Source: Planctomycetota bacterium
Lineage (GTDB): Bacteria > Planctomycetota > B15-G4
Direction of reading: 5' to 3'
Assembly (NCBI GenBank): GCA_020638905.1
Contig: JACKHP010000025.1
Coordinates: 1 to 57,723, forward strand
DNA length: 57,723 bases
The position numbers and the translations under genes were made by a program. Of the stretch, positions 1 to 8,269 are shown in pieces (within the stretch, counting starts at the first letter, position 1; every line of letters begins with the position of its first letter). The notes under the pieces are model-generated. The model worked only from the letters and a program-made list of their open reading frames with translations, made no database searches and was not told the DNA's origin.

Positions 1-172
1 CCGCCGCTCTGATGCGTGACCTCGGAGGAGAGGTCAGGTGGAAGGTGCTTCCGCGGCTGGACGTGCCGGCAGCGGATGTCGACTCACGATGAGAGGCGCG
101 GGCCGGAGAAGTCCGTCGCCGTGAGCGGCATCCGTGGAAGCCTGGGCTTCGGGAGGCGCCTTCCGCGCACCA

Positions 173-1810
173 TCAAGGCTTCTCGAGCACCACCCGCTGG
201 TTGGCGGCGACGGTGTGCTGGCTCACGGTGCCGTCGGGCCAGGTCACCTCGACGACCAGCGTCGAGGCCTGTCCCACACCGAACCACGCCATGGGCGGCG
301 ACTGGCTCTGGTAGTGGCACGCCGTCTCGATCAGGCGGTGCTGGACGGGCAGCGAGGGCGCCGGATCGCCGGGCGCCTTGCGCACCTTGACCACCGCGCC
401 GATGCCGAACCGGTTGCCCGAGGCGGCGTGCAGCAGGACCGAGAGGTAGTTCCCGGCGCCGGGCGTGGTGTTGCGGTACAGGTGCGTGCCGTTGTCGCGG
501 TTGTTCACGAGCAGGTCGATCTTGCCGTCCTGGTCGTAGTCGAACGCGGCGAGTCCGCGCCCCTGGCCGGGATCGTAGATCCCCGACGAGACCGCGACCT
601 CCTGGAAGTGCAGGCCGTCCTGGTTCATGAACACGCGCAGCAGGTCGTCGAGGTACTTCTCGAGCATCCAGCCGTTGGTGTGGCAGATGTCCTGCCAACC
701 GTCGTTGTCGATGTCGGCGAAGACCGAACCCCAGCCCCAGCCGCCGTCGTCGACGCCCGCCTCGACGGTCACGTCGGTGAACGTGCCGTCCTGGTTGTTC
801 ATGTAGAGACGGTTCCCGAGCTCGCCGGTCTGGCCGGGGAGCTCGACGTCGGAGTAGATCGCCGCCGTGAACCAGTCGAACCAGCCGTCGTTGTTGAAGT
901 CGCCGATGGCGCCGCCCATGCCGTTCTGGTCGATGCCGATGCCCAGGTCGCCGTGGTCGTGCTTCGACCACGTGTTGTTGTCCTCGTGGCGGAAGATGGC
1001 CGACGCGTTGAAGTCGCAGATCTGCAGCACGTCGACGTCACCGTCCTTGTCGAAGTCGAGGATGTGCTGGTTGAAGCCGCGCATCTTGGTGTTCTTCACG
1101 TTCGCCGGAGTGCGGTCCATGAACGTGCCGTCGCCGCGGTTGTAGTAGAACTTGGTGTGGTCGCCGGCCCAGCTGCACGTCGTGAGGTCGATCCAGCCGT
1201 CCTTGTCGAGGTCGCCCCAGCATCCGCCCGTGCGTCCGGCGTGGTCGAGGCCGACCTCGACGCCCTTCTCCTCGAAGGTGCCGTCGCCGTGGTTGCGGAA
1301 GAAGAGCGTGCGGTACAGTCCCGCGCCGTAGCCGATGTCGTCGAACAGGCTGGTCACGCCGCCGAGACTCGAGAGGTCGGCCGGGCCGCCCCCTCCGGGA
1401 CCCTTGGCGCCGCCCACGGCCTCGATCTGGTCGGAGTGGGCCAGGATGAGCACGTCGAGGTCGCCGTCGTTGTCGGGGTCGCCCCACAGCTCCATGCTGT
1501 AGGGACCGACCGCGTTCAGTCCGGACGCCTTGGCGCGGTTCTCGAAGGTGCCGTCTCCCTGGTTGTGGAACAGCTTGATCGGCTTCATGTCGCCCGCGAA
1601 GGCGCTGAAGTCGTCCCAGCCGTCGTTGTCGTAGTCGACGACCGAGACGCATGCCGCCATCCAGCTCTGCATGGGCTGCGGCGTGATCGGATAGGACAGT
1701 GGCGTGAACGCGATGCCGGCGTCGTCGGTGACGTCGACGAACTGCTGAGCGCCCGCGCCCGCGCTCAGGATCGTGAGGGCGCACGCGGCGCCCAGGATGC
1801 TGCGAATCAT
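173..1810 (-). CDS. Secreted FG-GAP/VCBS repeat protein with C-terminal ASPIC/UnbV domain
   Basis: A 545-residue protein with an N-terminal Sec signal peptide (basic MIR start, hydrophobic core, likely cleavage after AGAGA). The body is a chain of FG-GAP/VCBS-like repeats with calcium-type loops such as DYDNDGWDD, DLDKDGWID, DFNNDGWFD and DYDQDGKID, consistent with a secreted beta-propeller. Roughly residues 465-545 match the ASPIC/UnbV domain (GIGAVVKVR, then MAWFG and VTWPDGT). The ATG at 1808-1810 is chosen over an in-frame upstream start because AGGGAGAG lies just upstream and the signal peptide begins there. The next gene upstream (1907-3589) is a paralogue that shares the GGWGWG block and the same C-terminal domain. 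Its substrate is unknown; an adhesive or carbohydrate-binding role at the cell surface is inference. Confidence 0.88.
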   Translation of the reverse strand: MIRSILGAACALTILSAGAGAQQFVDVTDDAGIAFTPLSYPITPQPMQSWMAACVSVVDYDNDGWDDFSAFAGDMKPIKLFHNQGDGTFENRAKASGLNAVGPYSMELWGDPDNDGDLDVLILAHSDQIEAVGGAKGPGGGGPADLSSLGGVTSLFDDIGYGAGLYRTLFFRNHGDGTFEEKGVEVGLDHAGRTGGCWGDLDKDGWIDLTTCSWAGDHTKFYYNRGDGTFMDRTPANVKNTKMRGFNQHILDFDKDGDVDVLQICDFNASAIFRHEDNNTWSKHDHGDLGIGIDQNGMGGAIGDFNNDGWFDWFTAAIYSDVELPGQTGELGNRLYMNNQDGTFTDVTVEAGVDDGGWGWGSVFADIDNDGWQDICHTNGWMLEKYLDDLLRVFMNQDGLHFQEVAVSSGIYDPGQGRGLAAFDYDQDGKIDLLVNNRDNGTHLYRNTTPGAGNYLSVLLHAASGNRFGIGAVVKVRKAPGDPAPSLPVQHRLIETACHYQSQSPPMAWFGVGQASTLVVEVTWPDGTVSQHTVAANQRVVLEKP

Positions 1811-1906
1811 GTGACTCTCCCTGGTTCGTCCCGTTGGGCGGCGACACCCGTCGCCGTCCGGCAAGGCCCGCCGCGCCGTCTCCTCAGCCGGCGCGGCGGT
1901 TTCCGG

Positions 1907-3589
1907 TCACGGCTCGACGAGCGTGATGCGCTGGTTGGTCGCGACGTTGGTGTACTGCACCGTCTGGCCTCCCGGCCAGGACACCTCCACCGTCACCGAC
2001 GTCGCCGCCTTGGTACCGAACCAGGCCATGGCGGGCGACTGGGAGACGTAGTTGCTCTCGTAGGCGATGCGACGCATCTGGGTCTGCAGGCCCTCGGACG
2101 GCTGCGACCGCACCTTGACGATCGCGCCCGCCCCGTGCGGGTGGTGTCCGGGGGCACCCTGCAGCCGGACCTCGAGCCAGTTGCCCGTGGGGCCCTCGTT
2201 GCGGAAGAGCTGCACGCCCTTGTCGAAGCTCGCCGTGATGATGTCGAGGTCGCCGTCGTGGTCGTAGTCGAACATCGCGAGGCCGCGGCCGTTGCTCGGG
2301 TCGGCCACGTTCATGCTGGCCGCCGAGTCGACGAACGTCTGGCCGTCGACGTTCTTGAAGATGCGCATCAGGTCGTTGTCGAAGGGCGGGAACATCCACC
2401 CGTTCTGGTGCGCGATGTCGAGCATGCCGTCGTTGTCGAGGTCGCCCATGTAGGCGCCCCAGCCCCAGCCGCCGTTGTCGACGCCCGCGGCGACCGTGAC
2501 GTCGGTGAACGTCCCGTCGCCGTTGTTCTGGTACAGCCGGTCGCCCAGCTCGCCCGTGTTGCCGGGGAGTTCGACGTCGGACCAGATCGCGGTCACGAAC
2601 CAGTCGAAGTCGCCGTCGTTGTCGTAGTCGCCGACCGTGCTGCCCATGCCGTTCTGGTCGATGCCCACGCCTGCGGCAGACGTCACGTCCTCGAACTGGA
2701 AGCCGCCGAGGTTGCGGAACAGCTTGCTCGTCTTCCAGTCGCCCGACGTCCCGATGTCCTGCTTGCCGTCCTGGTCGTAGTCCCAGATCTGGGGCGTGAA
2801 GCCGCGGATCTTCTGGTGCGAGATCACGTCGGGCGTGCGCTTGCGGAACGTCCCGTTGCCCCGGTTCTCGTAGACGTCGTTGGAGCCGTTGTTGTGGCTC
2901 ACTGCGACCAGGTCGAGGTCGCCGTCACCGTCGAGGTCGCCGAACGCGGCGCCGTAGCGTCCCGCCGCCTTGAGTCCGGCGGGGCCGGCCACCTCGGTGA
3001 ACGAGCCGCCGTCGTTGCGGTAGAGGTAGTTGTGGTGCTCGGAGAACTGCGTCTGGTCGGCTTTGTCGAGGTCCGACCAGAACGGGAGGCCGTTCCCGGC
3101 CGAGCCGACCGTCGGGCCGCTCGTGGCGCCGGGACCGGTCTGCGGTCCGCCGGTCATGCCGCCGGGCGAGCCGCCGGCGCCGGTCTTGTCCGAATGCTGG
3201 GCCTCGGGCAGGTCGGCGAAGGTCTGCAGGAAGAGGTCGAGCGTGCCGTTGCCGTCGTAGTCGGCCCACAGCGAGCAGGACCCGAGGCAGCGGAAGTCGA
3301 GGCCGTACTGGTGTGCGACGTCGACGAACGTGCCGTCACCCATGTTCTTGTAGAGGCGGCTCTTCTGGGTGCTGCCCTGGAACGTGAACACGTCGTCCCA
3401 GCCGTCGGCGTCGAAGTCGCCCACCGAGGCGTTGGCGCACATGAACGTCTGGACCCAGAAGTACTCGGTCTGCGCCATCGGGACGAAGGGGTTGTCGAGC
3501 CCGGCGTCGGCGGTGGCGTTCGTGAACGTCTGTCCCGCGGCGCCGGCCGCGAGCGCGAGCACCATCGGTGCCGCGAATTTGCGAGTCAT
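1907..3589 (-). CDS. Secreted FG-GAP/VCBS repeat protein with C-terminal ASPIC/UnbV domain (paralogue)
   Basis: A 560-residue tandem paralogue of the gene at 173-1810. A short signal peptide (MTRKFAAPMVLALAAGAAG) precedes repeated Ca-loop blocks (DFDADGWDD, DYDGNGTLD, DLDGDGDLD, DYDNDGDFD, DLDNDGMLD, DYDHDGDLD) and a C-terminal ASPIC/UnbV region with MAWFG and VSWPGGQT. A Gly/Pro-rich insert near residues 135-170 separates two repeat blocks and is longer than in the paralogue. The ATG at 3587-3589 is preferred to the adjacent GTG because GGAGA sits nine bases before it. A 96-bp spacer separates the two paralogues, so co-transcription is plausible. Function unknown beyond an extracellular propeller-type protein. 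Confidence 0.88.
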   Translation of the reverse strand: MTRKFAAPMVLALAAGAAGQTFTNATADAGLDNPFVPMAQTEYFWVQTFMCANASVGDFDADGWDDVFTFQGSTQKSRLYKNMGDGTFVDVAHQYGLDFRCLGSCSLWADYDGNGTLDLFLQTFADLPEAQHSDKTGAGGSPGGMTGGPQTGPGATSGPTVGSAGNGLPFWSDLDKADQTQFSEHHNYLYRNDGGSFTEVAGPAGLKAAGRYGAAFGDLDGDGDLDLVAVSHNNGSNDVYENRGNGTFRKRTPDVISHQKIRGFTPQIWDYDQDGKQDIGTSGDWKTSKLFRNLGGFQFEDVTSAAGVGIDQNGMGSTVGDYDNDGDFDWFVTAIWSDVELPGNTGELGDRLYQNNGDGTFTDVTVAAGVDNGGWGWGAYMGDLDNDGMLDIAHQNGWMFPPFDNDLMRIFKNVDGQTFVDSAASMNVADPSNGRGLAMFDYDHDGDLDIITASFDKGVQLFRNEGPTGNWLEVRLQGAPGHHPHGAGAIVKVRSQPSEGLQTQMRRIAYESNYVSQSPAMAWFGTKAATSVTVEVSWPGGQTVQYTNVATNQRITLVEP

Positions 3590-3797
3590 CACGAGATGTC
3601 TCCGTGGTGGGTGGCGTGGAGGTCCGTCGGTCCGGGCCTCTCACGGCGCTGGTCCTGTCGGTCGGACGAGCGGGCGCGCGGGTCGTCGGACCCGGTCGCG
3701 CCGCTCGGGGAGGAAGGAGACGCGGCAGCCCGGCCGACGCCGCGCACCGGAGCGCGCGGACGTCGGGGGAGCGGGCGGTGCCGCGTCGATGACGGCA

Positions 3798-5753
3798 TCA
3801 GTGGATGCCGTCCTTGAAGCCGGGCAAGGTGGGCGAGACGTCCCAGACGTCGGGCCATCCGTCGCTGTCGGTGTCCTTGCGGTAGGGCAGCAGTTCGCCG
3901 TACGCGTCGGGGATGTTGACTCCCGCGAACGACGTGATCGTCTGTCCCTCGGCGTTGACCACCTGGCCCTGGATCTGGAGCGGCGTCTTGAACAGCCACT
4001 CGGCGTTGAAGCGCTCGGTTCCCGTGTCGACGCCCGCGACGACGAAGTGCGACTCGATGATCCCGTCTCCGTTGACGTCGGTCGGGAGCTGCTCGATGTC
4101 GTACACCACGAGCTTCTCGAGGAAGTCGAAGAGAGCGTCCTGCGTGGCCGTCGAAGCGGCCTCGAAGGCCGCCTTGGAGGCCGCGCCCTCGCCGTCGTGA
4201 CGCATGATCACGTCACGCAACGTGAGCGAGGCTCCGTCGTGTCCCCACGGGAAGTTGCCGGTGAGTCCCCACAGCGGGCTCGTGCGCCAGATCGTGTTGT
4301 GCACGCCGTCGTAGCCGAACTCCTGGAAGCCCTCTCCCATGTCGTGCTGGCGCATGTCGGAGAAGAATCCCTCGGCCGTGAAGGCGCCGAAGTTCCGCTG
4401 GTAGACGTCGCCGACCATGGTGTAGAGCGGGACGACCTCGCCCTCGAGGCGCTGGTCGACCGGGTCCCAGGTCACGTCGAGGTCGAAGAAGCGCCGGTCG
4501 CCGGTGAAGTCGGCGTCCTTCGTCTTGATCGTCCAGGTCGGGACGTGGCAGCTCGTACAGCCCAGGTTCTTCATGAGCTGGACGCCCGAGTCGAACTCGA
4601 CCTGGGTGCCCGCGAACGCCGGACGCGGCGCGTTGAGCATGAACCACTCGGCCAGGTCGAGATCACCCTCGGAGATCTCGTTGAGGTATCCGTCGGAGTC
4701 GGGATCCGTCGAGCTGTAGCCGCTCGGGTGCTTGAAGATGCCCAGGTCGGGCGGCCGGTGGGTGATCGGGAACTGCGGCTGTCCCGGCAGGGAGTCGATC
4801 GACACGCCGTTCGCGTCGGGGTCGGTGAGCGTCGTGGGGTCGTACGCCTGCAGGTTCATGTGGGCGTTGCAGGCGTCCCAGAAGAACGCACGCAGCGTGG
4901 GGTTGAGCGCGCGGAAGTTGGAGTTCGTTCCGCCCGCGAGCTGCTGGCCCCTGCCGAACGTCGTCATCTCGACGTTGTAGCCGAGCGTGTTCACGCCGTC
5001 GACGCGCGTCGCCTGGGGGACCTGTCGGCCCTGGCTGTCCACGTACCAGACGCGGAACATCGTGACCAGGTTCGGGATACCCGTGAGCCCCTCGCTGAGC
5101 TGCGGCGAACCGAAGTCGATCGGCGGTGCGCCCGGCGTCGGACGGACCATCAGGTTGCCCGGGTACGCCTGGGCCTCGGTGTTGCTGATCCAGCCGTCGT
5201 CGTTCGTGTCGACCTTGGCGAGCAGTTCGTTGCGCACCTGGTACGCGATCATCTCGACGATGCCGCCGCCGAAGTAGTGCGGCGGGTTGCGGCCGCGTCC
5301 CGAGTCCTTGGCGAAGGTCACGCCCCCGCCCGGCGTCGCGTAGGGACGGCCGTGGCACGATCCGCAGCTCACCTGGTTGCGCGCCGTGATCTTGGCCGTG
5401 TGACCGTCGGGCATGGCGGCGATGAGCGTCGCGATCGAGTTCTTGTCGAAGACGCCGTCGCGCTTGCGGAACTCGCGGAAGTTGAGGTTGCGTCCGAGCT
5501 GGTACGCGAGGAAGGGGTCCTTGTCGAGGAAGTACGCCGTGCCGCCGAGCAACGAGTCGTCGGTGGTGTGCACGGCGCGCACGCGCTGGTTCTTGATCGA
5601 GCGTCCGGTCGCGTCGACGGCGGACTCGCCGGAGCCGACGAGGTACGGACGCTCGTTGAGCTGTGCGTGCGCGGTGCCCGTGGCGAGCGTCACGCCCGCG
5701 AGCAGTGCCGGAATGGTGACCGTCCGGCTGCGGAGGATGTCGAGAAGGTTCAT
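3798..5753 (-). CDS. Secreted di-haem c-type cytochrome (DHOR/DUF1111-like oxidoreductase)
   Basis: A 651-residue exported protein with a signal peptide ending near AHA (residues 28-30). Two c-type haem motifs are visible, CGSCH at residues 130-134 and CTSCH at 399-403, the arrangement of the di-haem oxidoreductase (DHOR) family related to bacterial peroxidases. Ca-binding loops also occur: an EF-hand-like DTNDDGWISNTEA, DVNGDGIIES, and a thrombospondin-3-like DSDGWPDVWD at the C-terminus. The ATG at 5751-5753 has AGGACG upstream. It starts only 27 bp after the stop of its paralogue (5781-7709), so the two form an operon. Likely role: a periplasmic or surface electron-transfer enzyme; substrate unknown. 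Confidence 0.87.
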   Translation of the reverse strand: MNLLDILRSRTVTIPALLAGVTLATGTAHAQLNERPYLVGSGESAVDATGRSIKNQRVRAVHTTDDSLLGGTAYFLDKDPFLAYQLGRNLNFREFRKRDGVFDKNSIATLIAAMPDGHTAKITARNQVSCGSCHGRPYATPGGGVTFAKDSGRGRNPPHYFGGGIVEMIAYQVRNELLAKVDTNDDGWISNTEAQAYPGNLMVRPTPGAPPIDFGSPQLSEGLTGIPNLVTMFRVWYVDSQGRQVPQATRVDGVNTLGYNVEMTTFGRGQQLAGGTNSNFRALNPTLRAFFWDACNAHMNLQAYDPTTLTDPDANGVSIDSLPGQPQFPITHRPPDLGIFKHPSGYSSTDPDSDGYLNEISEGDLDLAEWFMLNAPRPAFAGTQVEFDSGVQLMKNLGCTSCHVPTWTIKTKDADFTGDRRFFDLDVTWDPVDQRLEGEVVPLYTMVGDVYQRNFGAFTAEGFFSDMRQHDMGEGFQEFGYDGVHNTIWRTSPLWGLTGNFPWGHDGASLTLRDVIMRHDGEGAASKAAFEAASTATQDALFDFLEKLVVYDIEQLPTDVNGDGIIESHFVVAGVDTGTERFNAEWLFKTPLQIQGQVVNAEGQTITSFAGVNIPDAYGELLPYRKDTDSDGWPDVWDVSPTLPGFKDGIH

Positions 5754-5780
5754 CTCAGTGTCGTCCTGGTTGCCGGGGGG

Positions 5781-7709
5781 TCACTTCTTGCCGTTCTTGA
5801 AGCCTGCGACGTCGTCGTTCGGGTCCCACACGTCGGGCCACCCGTCTCCGTCCTTGTCCTTGCGGTACTCGTTCGCGGTGCGGTACGCGTCGCGCAGGTT
5901 CTTGCCGGAGAGCGAGGTGACGATCACCCCGAATGCGTTCACGACGTCGCCCTGGATGCGCAGTGGCGTGTCGAACAGCCACTCGGCGTTGAAGCGCTCG
6001 TATCCCGTGTCCAGCCCCTGGACGACGTAGTCGGTCTGGATGATCGAGTCGCCGTCGATGTCGGCGGGCGTGCTCTCGACGTCGAACAACTGCAGGCTCG
6101 CGAGGAAGTCGAGCAGCGCGCGCTGATCGCCCGACGACATCGAGAGGAAGGACTGACGCGAGGCGTCGCCCTCTCCCCCGTGGCGCAGGATCATCTCGCG
6201 CAGCGAGAGCGACTCGCCGTCGTGTGCCCACGGGAACCCGGATCCGACGCCCCACAGGGGCGCGGTGCGGAAGACGGTGGTCATCACGCCGTCGAAGCCC
6301 ATCTCGTGGTCCTCGGCGCCCAGGTCGTGGTGCCGGAAGTCGGTGAAGATGCCGGCGACCGTGAACTCGCCCCGGTCGGGCACGAGGTCCTGTCCCACGA
6401 GGGTGTAGAGCGGTGTGAGAGTGCCTTCGAGCCGCCCGGTCACGTCGTTCCACGCGACCGAGTAGTCGAACGCACGACGATCGCCGTCGAACGTCGCGTC
6501 GGCGGCCTCGAGCTTCCAGTCGGCCACGTGGCACTGCGTGCAGCCCACGGCGTCCATCAGGGCGAGTCCGTCGGCGTACTCCGCGGGCGTCCCGCGGAAG
6601 GTGGGCCGCGGCGTGTGCAGCATGAACCACTCGCCGAAGTCGAGGTCGCCCTCGGAGATCTCGTTCAGGTACTCGTCCCCGTCGGGGTCGTCCAGGCTGT
6701 AGCCGTTGGCGTGCAGGTGCACCCCTTCGTCGGGCGACTTGCGCAGCGCCGGGAACTGGATCGCGCCGGCCAGGGTCGGCTCGCTCACGCCGTCGCCGTC
6801 GGGATCGAGGTTCGTGCTCGGATCGTAGGCCTGCATTCCCATGTGCGTGTCGAGCTCGCGCATGAGCACGCCGCGCGTGGTGGCGCCCAGGGCGCCGCGT
6901 CCCAGGCCCTCACCCCAGCCGAAGACCGAGAGCGCGAAGCGGTAGCCGAAGGTCTCGACGCCGTCGACCTGCGTGGCGCCCTCGACGGACTGGCCGGACG
7001 CGTCGACGTACCAGACGCTCACGACGTTGTCGAAGGACGGCGAGCCGGTGGCTCCGCCGTCGAGCCGCGGGTCGCCGAAGTCGATCGGATCGGCGCCCGG
7101 CGCCGGCACGACCGTCAGTGACGCCGGCGCGGCCTGGGCCTCGGTCGCGTCGATCCAGCCGTTCGAGTCGGTGTCGATCTGGAGCAGCAGCTTCGTGCGC
7201 GTCTGCAGCCCGATCATCTCGACCAGTCCGGCGCCGAAGTAGTGCGGCACCTGGCGGCCGAAGCCGGAGTCCTTGGCCGCCTGCGTGTTGCCGCCCGGAT
7301 TGCCGTACGGGATGTTGTGGCAGCCGAGGCAGCTCACCTGGTTGGCCATGGTGGCCTCGGCCGTCGTCTCGTCGGGCATGAGTCCGCCCAGCGACGAGGC
7401 CGTCAGTGCTCCCTTGCCGAGCACACCGTCCCGATTGCGGTACTCGCGGAAGTTGATCTCCCGCCCGAACTGGTAGGCCAGGAACGGATCCTGGTGGATG
7501 ATCTGCGCGGTGCCCCCGACATGGAGGTCGTCCGGGGTGTGGACCGACCGGAGGCGATCGGTCTTCAACGATCGGCCGGACGCGTCGACACCGATGTTGG
7601 TGCCCGTGGATCCGACGAGTCGGCTTCGCTCTGCATACTGTGCGGTCGTGCTGCCCGCCAGGATGCAGAGAGCCGCGAGCCCGAAGGCGCTGCTCTTGAT
7701 GGAGTTCAT
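5781..7709 (-). CDS. Secreted di-haem c-type cytochrome (DHOR/DUF1111-like), first gene of the pair
   Basis: A 642-residue paralogue of the downstream cytochrome, with the same layout: signal peptide to about residue 23 (ends TTAQ), haem motif CLGCH at 127-131, EF-hand-like DTDSNGWIDATEA, second haem motif CTQCH at 390-394, and a C-terminal KDGDGWPDVWDPND loop. The two proteins also share FLAYQ, NFREF/Y and the EISEGDLD.AEWF-type block (here EISEGDLDFGEWF). The start at 7707-7709 is chosen because the signal peptide begins there; longer upstream readings are low-complexity Arg-rich sequence. A minus-strand promoter-like pair lies at 7825-7852, giving a leader of about 110 nt. Confidence 0.87.
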   Translation of the reverse strand: MNSIKSSAFGLAALCILAGSTTAQYAERSRLVGSTGTNIGVDASGRSLKTDRLRSVHTPDDLHVGGTAQIIHQDPFLAYQFGREINFREYRNRDGVLGKGALTASSLGGLMPDETTAEATMANQVSCLGCHNIPYGNPGGNTQAAKDSGFGRQVPHYFGAGLVEMIGLQTRTKLLLQIDTDSNGWIDATEAQAAPASLTVVPAPGADPIDFGDPRLDGGATGSPSFDNVVSVWYVDASGQSVEGATQVDGVETFGYRFALSVFGWGEGLGRGALGATTRGVLMRELDTHMGMQAYDPSTNLDPDGDGVSEPTLAGAIQFPALRKSPDEGVHLHANGYSLDDPDGDEYLNEISEGDLDFGEWFMLHTPRPTFRGTPAEYADGLALMDAVGCTQCHVADWKLEAADATFDGDRRAFDYSVAWNDVTGRLEGTLTPLYTLVGQDLVPDRGEFTVAGIFTDFRHHDLGAEDHEMGFDGVMTTVFRTAPLWGVGSGFPWAHDGESLSLREMILRHGGEGDASRQSFLSMSSGDQRALLDFLASLQLFDVESTPADIDGDSIIQTDYVVQGLDTGYERFNAEWLFDTPLRIQGDVVNAFGVIVTSLSGKNLRDAYRTANEYRKDKDGDGWPDVWDPNDDVAGFKNGKK

Positions 7710-8269
7710 CCCTGCGTGTCTCGCAAGTGAGTGGGTCGAGTGGCCTGCCCCCTCGGATCGCGAGCGCGATGCGCCGGCTGCCCACGCCGCCTCCGGAGTA
7801 CCTCGTGTCCAGCGAGGCAGATCGAGTCTAGGACGCTTCCCCAGGCTGTCCAGGCATCGGATTGCATCAAAATACCGGCGCGCACGACGCGTAGATTCTA
7901 TGCGTCCTCGACCTCCGGCCACGCTGCCACGGACCCGCGTGCCACACCCCGATTGCTCACGGATGAGCGAAGTCGTGATGTCGAGGTCTTCTGTTCGTGC
8001 GCGGAAAGATTGTGAGTCGACTGCCGGTGAATTCACCGAGCGAGTGAATCGCGAGCCGAAGGTCATGGCGCGCGTCCCGCCCCCGCGCAGGTGCGGGAGC
8101 CCGCGGCCGCCTCGGCGCCCGTGAGCTGGCGGGCCCATCGTCGGCGCGGACGGGCCCCGCGAGTTCGCCGTCCGGCCGGCGGGAGCCGCGAGCCGGTGGC
8201 GACCGCGGTACGATCGAGCCCTGAGCGGCAAGGGGCGCGTCGCTGGGGCGAGGCCCCGAGGAGATCGTC
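7710..8269. other. 560-bp divergent intergenic region
   Basis: No convincing gene. It separates the minus-strand cytochrome pair from the plus-strand anchored protein at 8270. Its GC content falls between about 7850 and 8050, where it also contains a perfect 14-bp palindrome at 8025-8038 (CGGTGAATTCACCG), a possible dimeric regulator site. A TACGAT element at 8209-8214 could serve the plus-strand gene. Short reading frames here have Arg-rich compositions typical of non-coding frames. Confidence 0.45.
7825..7852 (-). promoter_or_regulatory. Candidate promoter for the di-haem cytochrome pair
   Basis: On the minus strand TGGACA (7852-7847, five of six matches to TTGACA) is followed after 16 bp by TAGACT (7830-7825, four of six to TATAAT). 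It lies about 115 bp upstream of the start at 7709 in a locally AT-richer part of the intergenic region. Inference from consensus only. Confidence 0.4.

Noticed and set aside
1..172. A gene at the left edge of the window
   Set aside because: Readable frames are short, Arg-rich and without recognisable features; the segment may only be the 3' flank of the UnbV gene.
134..3817. A 1227-codon open frame on the plus strand opposite the UnbV genes
   Set aside because: It lies antisense to two clear secreted proteins and is composed of V/A/R/E/D low-complexity sequence, the usual complement-strand shadow at very high GC. No domain or signal is visible.
3369..7121. A 1250-codon plus-strand frame opposite the di-haem cytochromes
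   Set aside because: Same shadow composition; the minus-strand frames carry haem motifs and signal peptides.
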